Origin: Pseudomonadota bacterium
GTDB lineage: Bacteria > Myxococcota_A > Polyangia > Haliangiales > Haliangiaceae
Length of the DNA stretch: 14,664 nucleotides
NCBI GenBank assembly: GCA_023386455.1
Contig: JAEWJO010000517.1
Span: 1-14,664, forward strand
Direction of reading: 5' to 3'
The position numbers were made by a program, and so were the translations under genes. The notes beneath the pieces are model-generated. The model was given only the letters and a program-made list of their open reading frames with translations. It was not told where the DNA came from and ran no database searches. This document shows, piece by piece, positions 9,591 to 14,664 of the stretch (position 1 is the stretch's first letter; each line of letters begins with the position of its first letter).

Positions 9591-9987
9591 GACGATGGTG
9601 TCGGAGCCAGATGATCGCACCCGCGGCCGCGAGGCCGGCGGCGGCAACCTTGCCTACCTTCTTCGCGATCACGTACTCGCGCTCGGGCAACGCCTGCACG
9701 GTGGGCTCGCAGACCGCTGCGGTTTTTTCCGTGGGCGCCGCGTGCGCGGTGCCGCCCATCCACGCGGGCGGATCGCTGGCGGGAAAGGACTCCGCGCTGG
9801 CCTCGTCGACGAAGTCCCAGTGCTTCACGTTCTGACCGGTGACCTGATCGTCGAGCTCGTCGGCGGGCGTGCCGCCCGCGTTCATCTCGTCGGGATCTGC
9901 CTCCCATTCGATCACGAGCGAGAAGTAGTCCGGGCCGTTGAGTCCGGGCCCATCGATCGATGCGTCCTGAGTACGCGGCTTGTCCAT
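9580..9987 (-). CDS. Small protein with SFPASDPPAW motif and C-terminal membrane anchor, function unknown
   Basis: 135 residues from the ATG at 9987. An in-frame ATG at 10011, with CAGG close upstream, would add MSVAVTPC and cannot be excluded. The first 80 residues are acidic and hydrophilic and include VDEASAESFPASDPPAWMGG (60-79). I know this DEAS-SFPASDPP pattern as a recurrent short conserved stretch in small uncharacterised proteobacterial proteins. The end (about 112-128, VGKVAAAGLAAAGAIIWL) is a single hydrophobic helix followed by RHHRRAA, which predicts a tail-anchored inner-membrane protein with the acidic part in the cytoplasm and the basic end near the membrane. It is divergent from the two-PDZ protein gene and lies upstream of the DJ-1/PfpI gene on the same strand. 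No function can be assigned. Confidence 0.72.
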   Translation of the reverse strand: MDKPRTQDASIDGPGLNGPDYFSLVIEWEADPDEMNAGGTPADELDDQVTGQNVKHWDFVDEASAESFPASDPPAWMGGTAHAAPTEKTAAVCEPTVQALPEREYVIAKKVGKVAAAGLAAAGAIIWLRHHRRAA

Positions 9988-10029
9988 GCATGGAGTTACA
10001 GCAACGGACATGCCGACCTGCGCAAACCG

Positions 10030-10057
10030 TTGACTCTCGCCGAGAACGTCGCATTCT
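10030..10057 (+). promoter_or_regulatory. Promoter of the two-PDZ protein gene, leaderless
   Basis: TTGACT (10030-10035) and CATTCT (10052-10057) are separated by 16 bases and resemble -35 and -10 boxes. The -10 box ends six bases before the ATG at 10064, so the start codon should be the transcription start. The GGGGG next to the ATG is too close to act as a ribosome site. Confidence 0.6.
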
Positions 10058-10063
10058 CGGGGG

Positions 10064-10984
10064 ATGTCTGAGGTGGAGGCGCAAAGGCGGTTCCGGTGGA
10101 TCGCGATGGCATTTGCCGCGGTCGCGATGGTGATGGCGATCGTCGCGGTCGTCGTCGTCATGCAGCGCGGCGACCGTGATGCGAAGGGCGATGCGGCCGC
10201 GGGTTCGGCGGCGACGCCGAAGAAGGTCGCGCTCGCGCCGGTGAGCGACGCGAAGGTGCTCGCGACGGACATCGTGAAGGTCGAGCACGGCAACGTCGAG
10301 GTCGTCGTCGAGGCCGGCGAGAGCAAGGGCCTGCGCATCAAGGATGCCGAGCTCGTCCGGGTGCTCGGCCTCGAGCCCGGCGACGTGCTCGTCTCGCTGT
10401 CGGGTCGGCCACTTCTCCGCGACAACGACTTTCACGACGCGGTGTTCAACATCAGCATGATGAACGCGACGACGCTGTACGTCGAGGTCACGCGCGACGG
10501 CGCGCCGACGCTCGTGCGATGGAAGCTCGACGGCGACCTGCGCCAGGCGCGCTACGGCACCAGCGGCAGCGTCTTCAACAGCTACGGCAGCTACACGCCA
10601 TCGACACCGCCACCGCCGCCGGCACCCGACCCGGTGCTCGATACGATCCAGCGCGTCGACGACACGCACGCGACGCTGCCGCGGAAGACCGCCGATCGCA
10701 TCCTCGCCGATCTCGCGGTGACGTCGAAGGGTGCGCGCATCGTGCCGTCGATGAAGAACGGCCAGCCGAACGGCATGAAGCTCTACGCGATCCGACCGTC
10801 GTCGGTGTTCGCGCGCCTGAACTTCTCGAACGGTGACACCGTGCACGCGATCAACGGTCACGACCTGTCGAGCGCCAGCAAGCTGCTCGAGGTGTACTCG
10901 AAGCTGAAGGGTGTCTCCGAGCTCACGTTCGATGTCACGCGGCGGGGCAAGCCGGTGACGCTCGTCGTGACGATCACGAAGTGA
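10064..10984 (+). CDS. Membrane-anchored protein with two PDZ-like domains, second one GspC-like
   Basis: 306 residues: a short cytoplasmic N-terminus, one transmembrane helix (about 12-33) and a periplasmic part. A first, divergent PDZ-like region (about 85-155) carries LVRVLGLEPGDVLVSLSG. A Pro-rich linker (179-190) follows. The last 85 residues (ARIVPSMKNGQPNGMKLYAI, then SNGDTVHAINGHDLSSASK and LEVYSKLKG) strongly resemble the PDZ domain of GspC, the inner-membrane component that contacts the secretin in type II secretion. The order membrane helix, periplasmic domain, PDZ is also that of GspC. However, no secretin or other gsp gene is in the window, and the first domain does not look like the GspC homology region. 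It could serve an unlinked secretion system or be a GspC-derived adaptor. It converges on imuA with nine bases between stops. Confidence 0.85.
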   Translation: MSEVEAQRRFRWIAMAFAAVAMVMAIVAVVVVMQRGDRDAKGDAAAGSAATPKKVALAPVSDAKVLATDIVKVEHGNVEVVVEAGESKGLRIKDAELVRVLGLEPGDVLVSLSGRPLLRDNDFHDAVFNISMMNATTLYVEVTRDGAPTLVRWKLDGDLRQARYGTSGSVFNSYGSYTPSTPPPPPAPDPVLDTIQRVDDTHATLPRKTADRILADLAVTSKGARIVPSMKNGQPNGMKLYAIRPSSVFARLNFSNGDTVHAINGHDLSSASKLLEVYSKLKGVSELTFDVTRRGKPVTLVVTITK

Positions 10985-10993
10985 GCAGGCCGA

Positions 10994-11665
10994 TCAGGTC
11001 AGCCCGGCGGGGCCGCGCCGCTTCACGACGTGCGTGAAGCCGGGACCGCGCCGCTTGTCCTTGAGCACGCGCACGGAGAGCGCGAAGTCGGGACGCTCGC
11101 GAACGCGCAGCGCCTCGGCGCGCAGCGAGACGAGCGAGCCGAGCGATGCAGTGTCCTGGGACTTCTCGGTCAGGCACACGACCGCGGCGTCGTGCGTCTG
11201 CGCGAGCGTGACGAGCCGACCCTGGATCTGCATCGACAGATCCGCGGCCGTACCGCCGCCGCACAGATCGATCACGACGAGGCCGAACGCGCCGGAGCGC
11301 AGGCAGCGCTCGGCGGAGCGCGCTGCCGCGGTCGCGTCGGGCGTGCGGATCACGACGAGTGCCGCGAGATCGATGCCGCTCTCGGCGACATCCGGTGGAT
11401 AGAACGTGCTGTTTGCGAGCGTGAGCCACGCGACCGGCTCGCTCTGCTGCTGTGCCTCGGCGACGATCTCCATCGCCGCCGTCAGCGTCGCCGACGCGCC
11501 GCGCGCCGAGACCTCGACGAGCCGCCCGCGCAGCGCGCCGAGGCCCCAGCGCGCCTCGCTCTGCTCGGCGCCCCGCTGCCGGCGCAGGTCGTCCAGGGAA
11601 ACGACCTTCGCGTGAGCAGCGGCACCTCGAGCGTGAGCGAGAAAGCGATCGAGCTCGTCGGTCAT
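10994..11665 (-). CDS. imuA: ImuA, RecA-like protein of the mutasome, with degenerate Walker A
   Basis: Partner of ImuB and DnaE2 in SOS-induced error-prone translesion synthesis; 223 residues. The start MTDELDRF (ATG 11665) is chosen because a LexA-like box lies directly in front. The protein follows a RecA fold: LGALRGRLVEVSARGASATL (42-61), SEPVAWLTLANSTFYPP (75-91), LAALVVIRTPDATAAARSAE (100-119), SGAFGLVVIDL (124-134) as Walker B, and a C-terminal LSVRVLKDKRRGPG strand-loop. The P-loop position reads SARGASATL without the GK[ST] of RecA, so ATP binding is doubtful, as in other shortened ImuA proteins. Identification relies on the fold pattern plus the nearby imuB and LexA-like boxes. It is not in the usual imuA-imuB order: it points away from imuB, with an SDR gene between. 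No dnaE2 is in the window. Confidence 0.83.
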   Translation of the reverse strand: MTDELDRFLAHARGAAAHAKVVSLDDLRRQRGAEQSEARWGLGALRGRLVEVSARGASATLTAAMEIVAEAQQQSEPVAWLTLANSTFYPPDVAESGIDLAALVVIRTPDATAAARSAERCLRSGAFGLVVIDLCGGGTAADLSMQIQGRLVTLAQTHDAAVVCLTEKSQDTASLGSLVSLRAEALRVRERPDFALSVRVLKDKRRGPGFTHVVKRRGPAGLT

Positions 11666-11686
11666 GGGGAACGTACGTTCAGTATC
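11666..11686 (-). promoter_or_regulatory. LexA-like SOS operator in front of imuA
   Basis: GAACGTACGTTC (11669-11680) is a perfect 12-base palindrome of the GAAC-N4-GTTC type. Read towards imuA it is CTGAACGTACGTTC and ends four bases before the ATG. It shares CTGAAC-N4-GKTC with the box at imuB. GATACT (11681-11686, minus strand) next to it is a possible -10 box, giving a leader of about 9 bases. No clear -35 box is seen. LexA bound here would cover the promoter and start. Confidence 0.7.
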
Positions 11687-11711
11687 AGGTCGCCATGACA
11701 CTCCCGCCACC

Positions 11712-11725
11712 CGATCCCGGGATCG
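11712..11725. repeat. Perfect 14-base palindrome between the SDR gene and imuA
   Basis: CGATCCCGGGATCG is fully self-complementary. It lies 42 bases past the SDR stop and about 45 bases upstream of the imuA start. It may be an operator for imuA or a stem that reduces read-through from the SDR gene. The rest of this gap holds repeated GATCG words but nothing I can name. Confidence 0.4.
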
Positions 11726-11767
11726 TTCTTGCAGAGCGCAGAGATCACTCGAGATCGTCGGGGATCG

Positions 11768-12553
11768 TCAGCGCGGCGGGACGCCGAAACCAGCCTCGAT
11801 CGCGGTGACGTCGTCGGCGCTGAAGTAGCGCGCGGCGAGCTCGCGCATCTGCGGCCGCGTGTAGACCTCGGCGCGCGGCGTCTCGATCACGTCGGCGATC
11901 ACCTGCGCGACCTCCTCGACCGGCTGCGCGCCGGGCATGCGGCGGTTGTCGATGCCGCCGTGGAGCGCGTTCGTGCCGAAGTCGGTCGCGACGACGCCGG
12001 GGATCACGGTCGTCACGTGGATGTCGGGGAACGCATCGCGAAGCTCGACGCGGAGGCTCGCCATCACCAGGTTGACCGCCGCCTTCGACGCGCTGTACGC
12101 GCTGCGCTGGGGCGCGAACGGAAACCGGCTGAGGCCCGACGACACGGTGATGATCTGGCCGGCCTTGCGCTGGCGAAGGTGCGGCAGCACCGCCTGGATG
12201 CCGTAGACGACCGACTTCACGTTGACGGTGATCATCTGGTCGATGTCGTCGTCGGTCAGCTCGGAGACCATGCGCGAGATGCCGCGGCCCGCGTTGTTGA
12301 TCCACACGTCGATGCCGCCGAACCTTGCGATCGCGCGATCGCGGATCAGCTCGTTGTCCTCGCGCCGCGTGACGTCGGCGGGCACGACGAGCGCGCTCTC
12401 GCCGAGCGGTCCGGCAACGGTGGACAGATTCGCGACGCCGCGCGCGGCGAGGACGACCTTCGCGCCGCGGCGAACGCACGCGCCCGCGACCGCCGCACCG
12501 ATGCCCATCGACGCCCCGGTGATGACGATGACCTTGTCCTTCATGGCCCGCAT
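11768..12553 (-). CDS. Short-chain dehydrogenase/reductase (SDR, classical)
   Basis: A 261-residue NAD(P)-dependent oxidoreductase of the classical SDR family; the substrate cannot be told from sequence. The Rossmann motif is TGASMGIG (12-19), then NNAG (86-89), the catalytic Ser in VSSG (Ser139 or neighbouring 138) and YSASK with Tyr153 and Lys157. IPGVVATDF (184-192) is the usual loop after strand six. Arg residues after the first Rossmann strand pair (LAARG) make NADP plausible. The ATG at 12553 has a clear GAGGAG ribosome site six bases upstream; MKDK (12544) is a possible alternative start. It lies between imuA and imuB, on the imuA strand, with 102 bases before imuA, so it might share a transcript with imuA. 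A role in DNA repair is not expected from its family. Confidence 0.93.
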   Translation of the reverse strand: MRAMKDKVIVITGASMGIGAAVAGACVRRGAKVVLAARGVANLSTVAGPLGESALVVPADVTRREDNELIRDRAIARFGGIDVWINNAGRGISRMVSELTDDDIDQMITVNVKSVVYGIQAVLPHLRQRKAGQIITVSSGLSRFPFAPQRSAYSASKAAVNLVMASLRVELRDAFPDIHVTTVIPGVVATDFGTNALHGGIDNRRMPGAQPVEEVAQVIADVIETPRAEVYTRPQMRELAARYFSADDVTAIEAGFGVPPR

Positions 12554-12559
12554 GATGGG

Positions 12560-12565
12560 CTCCTC
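12560..12565 (-). promoter_or_regulatory. Ribosome binding site of the SDR gene
   Basis: On the minus strand GAGGAG lies six bases before the ATG at 12553 and decides that start over the internal ATG at 12544. It is the only strong Shine-Dalgarno in the window and contrasts with the five leaderless-type starts. Confidence 0.7.
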
Positions 12566-12596
12566 GCGGCCCCGCGGGTCCGGATTAGCGCTGCAG

Positions 12597-12626
12597 TTGA
12601 CAGCCGTTACCGAATGGCTGAACACT
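12597..12626 (+). promoter_or_regulatory. imuB promoter, leaderless
   Basis: TTGACA (12597-12602) is a consensus -35 box. AACACT (12621-12626) follows after 18 bases and fits the -10 pattern at its A and T positions. It ends six bases before the GTG at 12633. An imperfect inverted repeat, CAGCC-N10-GGCTG (12601-12620), fills the spacer and could be a second operator. Confidence 0.6.
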
Positions 12627-12634
12627 TGGTCAGT
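12618..12634 (+). promoter_or_regulatory. LexA-like SOS operator over the imuB -10 box and start codon
   Basis: CTGAACACTTGGTCAGT agrees with the M. xanthus LexA box CTRHAMRYBYGTTCAGS, as I recall it, at 15 of 17 positions. The other strand also fits at 15 of 17 and contains an intact GTTCAGC half. It covers the -10 box and the first bases of the GTG, so a bound repressor would block both transcription and the leaderless start. Confidence 0.7.
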
Positions 12635-14183
12635 GAAGGTCGCCTGTCTCGATCTACCTGCGCTGCCGCTCCAGCTGGTGTGGCGCGAGGAGCCCGACCT
12701 TCGCGCGCAGGCGGTCGTCGTGATCGACGAGGATCGGCCGCAGGGCACCGTGCTGTGGGCGTGCGAGCGCTCGCGAGCGGCCGGCGTGTTGCCGGGCCAG
12801 CGCTACGCGCACGCGCTCAGCCTGCATCGTGCGGTGCGCGCGCGCGTCGTTCCTCCCGAGCGGATCGAGGCGGCGATCGTCGAGCTGCGCACCGCGCTCC
12901 ACGCGCTGTCGCCGCGTGTCGAGCCCGGCGAGCCCGGCGTGTTCTGGCTCGACGGCACCGGCCTCGAGCGGATCTTTCCCGATGCCAGGGGCCCGCACGG
13001 TCAGGCCTGGGGCATGGCGATCCAGCGCGCGATCACCGGGCTCTCGCTATCGGGTGCCGTCGTGATCGGGTTCTCGCGCTTCGCGACCTACGCTATCGCG
13101 CGCGGAGGACCGCCCGCGATAGACCCCATGACACGGGGCGCACGCGCGACGCGCACCGGCGTCACGATCCTGCGCAGCGACGTCGACGAGCGCACGGCGG
13201 CGAGTGCGGTGCCGCTCGCGCGGCTCGACGTCGAGCCGAAGCTGCGCGACTCGCTCGCACGGCTCGGCGTCACGACGCTCGGCCAGATGGTGCGGCTGCC
13301 GGGCGGCGGCATCCTCGAGCGGTTCGGCCGCGACGCGCACCGGCTCTACCAGCTCGCGGCCGGCGAGCGCTGGGATCCGCTCGTGCCGATGGCGCCACCG
13401 GAGGCGCCCGACGAGCACGTGATCCTCGACGACGACGAGCACGACGCCCTACGCCTCGTGTTCGTGCTGAAGGGCGCGATCGATCGCCTGCTCGAGCGCC
13501 TCGCGCAGCGCGGCCGCGCGCTGACCGGGCTCCACGTCGAGCTGACGCTGCGCCGCGCGGTCGGCAACACCGAGGTCCGCGCCGACGTGATCAAGCCGGC
13601 GACGCCGACGCTCGACGCGCGCTCGCTCGTGCGCCTCGTCCATCTCCGCCTGACCGGCATGCCGCCGAGCGCGCCGGTTCACGAGGCGCGCGTGTGGGCC
13701 GACGACGTGCTCGCGACGCGCGAGCAGCTCGCGATGTTCGCGTCGAAGCCACGGCGCGATCTGCGTGCTGCCGGCGAGGCACTCGCGCGCGTGCGCGCCG
13801 AGCTCGGCGACGACGCGGTCGTTCGCGCGGTGCTGCGCGACGGTCATCTGCCCGAGGCGAGCTTTGGCTGGGAGCGGCTCTCGCAGGTCGTGCCGGCCCA
13901 GCCGAGGCCGCAGCTCGTGCGACCGCTCGTGCGCCGGATGTTCGCGAAGCCGCAGATGCTGCCGCCGCAGGCGCGCCAGGTGCGCGACGACGGCTGGTTG
14001 CTCTCGGGCCTCGAGCACGGCGCCGTCGTCCGCATCCTCGGGCCGTACGTCGTCTCGGGCGGCTGGTGGCAGCAGGAGCTCCACCGCGAGTATCACTTCG
14101 CCGAGCTGCGCCGCGGCGACTGCCTGTGGGTCTACTACGACCGCAATCGCCGGCGCTGGTTCTGTCAGGGCGCCGTCGAGTAG
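12633..14183 (+). CDS. imuB: ImuB, inactive Y-family polymerase subunit of the mutasome
   Basis: The adaptor of the ImuA-ImuB-DnaE2 mutasome, linking the error-prone polymerase to the sliding clamp; 516 residues, usual for ImuB. The GTG at 12633 gives the conserved start MKVACLDLPALPLQLVW. The Y-family palm and fingers are recognisable (VLWACERSRAAGVLPGQRYA, 40-59; VFWLDGTGLERIFP, 103-116; VVIGFSRFATYAIA, 143-156). At the second catalytic site the SxDE motif reads WLDGTG, so the catalytic Glu is missing and it should not polymerise DNA. A helix-hairpin-helix-like stretch (DSLARLGVTTLGQMVRLP) and little-finger region follow. REQLAMF (363-369) fits a beta-clamp binding motif at the place expected for ImuB. 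The C-terminal domain (about 447-516, GPYVVSGGWWQQELHREYHF and RRRWFCQGAVE) is the usual ImuB tail. Confidence 0.93.
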   Translation: MKVACLDLPALPLQLVWREEPDLRAQAVVVIDEDRPQGTVLWACERSRAAGVLPGQRYAHALSLHRAVRARVVPPERIEAAIVELRTALHALSPRVEPGEPGVFWLDGTGLERIFPDARGPHGQAWGMAIQRAITGLSLSGAVVIGFSRFATYAIARGGPPAIDPMTRGARATRTGVTILRSDVDERTAASAVPLARLDVEPKLRDSLARLGVTTLGQMVRLPGGGILERFGRDAHRLYQLAAGERWDPLVPMAPPEAPDEHVILDDDEHDALRLVFVLKGAIDRLLERLAQRGRALTGLHVELTLRRAVGNTEVRADVIKPATPTLDARSLVRLVHLRLTGMPPSAPVHEARVWADDVLATREQLAMFASKPRRDLRAAGEALARVRAELGDDAVVRAVLRDGHLPEASFGWERLSQVVPAQPRPQLVRPLVRRMFAKPQMLPPQARQVRDDGWLLSGLEHGAVVRILGPYVVSGGWWQQELHREYHFAELRRGDCLWVYYDRNRRRWFCQGAVE

Positions 14184-14186
14184 CGC

Positions 14187-14537
14187 TTAGTTCCAGGTCC
14201 CGCCGCCGGGGCCGCTCGTCCAGTCGTAGCGGACGGTGTTGAATGCGGGGACGCTGATCGGCGTGCAGCTGTACGTGCAGATCGTGTAGTCGCCGGCCTC
14301 GAGATCGATCTGATAGATGCCCTTGCCGTCGGCGGTCACCATCGCGTGCGCGCGATCCTCGCCGGCGGCGAACACGGTCACCTGCTCGCCCGCGGCGGGC
14401 TGGTCCACGCATCCCGACGTATCGCACCCGGAAACCAGGAGACCGTAGACGCCCTGCTGGATCGTGATCTCGTCCTCGATGTTTCGATCGAGGCCGCCAC
14501 ATCCGGCGACAACAAGCGCGAACAGCCAGTACCGCAT
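14187..14537 (-). CDS. Small predicted lipoprotein, beta-sandwich-like, function unknown
   Basis: 116 residues from the ATG at 14537, which gives lipobox VAGC (Cys13); a TTG at 14555 would only add MLRSGA. After the anchor the mature part has GVYGLLVSGCDTSGCVDQPA, then GEQVTVFAAGEDRAHAMVTA, GKGIYQIDLEAGDYTICTYS and AFNTVRYDW. This pattern of short strands with a D/AGDYT turn resembles carboxypeptidase-regulatory-like or prealbumin-type beta sandwiches. Cys at 38, 43, 87 and 91 could form two disulfides, consistent with export. Its stop lies three bases from the imuB stop, on the other strand. No -10 box at the six-base spacing and no ribosome site is clear. I cannot assign a role. Confidence 0.8.
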   Translation of the reverse strand: MRYWLFALVVAGCGGLDRNIEDEITIQQGVYGLLVSGCDTSGCVDQPAAGEQVTVFAAGEDRAHAMVTADGKGIYQIDLEAGDYTICTYSCTPISVPAFNTVRYDWTSGPGGGTWN

Positions 14538-14664
14538 GGCGCCCGAACGCAGCAATGCGCGTGCCCGCGTAACTGCCCGAGGTCACTCGACGGCGCTCTG
14601 CAAACGCCCGCAATCCCGGACACGATTGTCGTGATCGAGGCCGCCGAAAACCTCCGTCATCACC
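14538..14664. other. Terminal 127 bases without a supported gene
   Basis: Probable upstream region of the small lipoprotein gene. It contains the inverted repeat CACGA-TTG-TCGTG (14621-14633), which could be an operator. No convincing promoter or start of another gene is visible before the window ends. Confidence 0.4.

Noticed and set aside
9374..10861. 495-codon minus-strand open frame
   Set aside because: It crosses the DJ-1/PfpI start, the tail-anchored gene and the two-PDZ gene in a wrong frame, with long Arg/His-rich stretches.
11729..14242. 837-codon open frame on the plus strand
   Set aside because: Its first half is antisense to the SDR gene and the second half is an Arg-rich off-frame reading of imuB.

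Overview
The window is GC-rich DNA from a free-living bacterium, most likely a myxobacterium-like deltaproteobacterium (Myxococcota). Three things suggest this: a DUF4388 (PATAN-type) domain behind a long Pro/Ala/Asp-rich linker; many small lipoproteins, including one with the Cys-rich tail common in that phylum; and two candidate LexA boxes resembling the Myxococcus xanthus box (CTRHAMRYBYGTTCAGS, as I recall it). Taxonomy below phylum cannot be read from the sequence. There is no sign of phage, insertion sequence, CRISPR, tRNA or rRNA. Coding density is high, and no gene-free stretch exceeds about 130 bases.

Layout, left to right. (1) The C-terminal part of a DUF4388 signalling protein, open at the left edge (+). 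(2) A secreted lipoprotein leucyl aminopeptidase of the Aeromonas/Vibrio type with an extra C-terminal membrane segment (+). (3) A small lipoprotein joining a Tudor-like domain to an eight-cysteine tail (+). (4) A minus-strand pair, moeA then an RluA-family pseudouridine synthase, overlapping by 4 bases. (5) A large lipoprotein with a TolB-like beta-propeller, an M28 zinc peptidase and a PDZ domain (+). (6) Three minus-strand genes: a small protein with a SFPASDPPAW motif and a tail anchor, a DJ-1/PfpI-family protein, and a coiled-coil protein with a His-rich stretch. (7) A membrane-anchored protein with two PDZ-like domains whose second domain looks like GspC (+). (8) A DNA-damage tolerance block: imuA (-), a short-chain dehydrogenase (-) and imuB (+). 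(9) A small lipoprotein (-), followed by 127 bases with no gene I can support.

Two themes connect the parts. First, five start codons (at 1087, 2503, 8947, 10064 and 12633) each lie exactly six bases after a sequence that fits a -10 box (TACAGT, TAGAAT, TAAGAT, CATTCT, AACACT), and none has a usable Shine-Dalgarno. Transcription would then start on the start codon itself, so these genes look leaderless. The SDR gene, by contrast, has a clear GAGGAG ribosome site. Second, imuA and imuB are not in their usual operon. They are transcribed apart, with an SDR gene between, yet each has a LexA-like box (shared core CTGAAC-N4-GKTC) at its start, so SOS control appears to have been kept separately at both ends.

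Four convergent gene pairs meet with 18 bases or fewer between stop codons, and one pair shares the stop sequence CTAG. Terminators with T-runs are not visible at these junctions.
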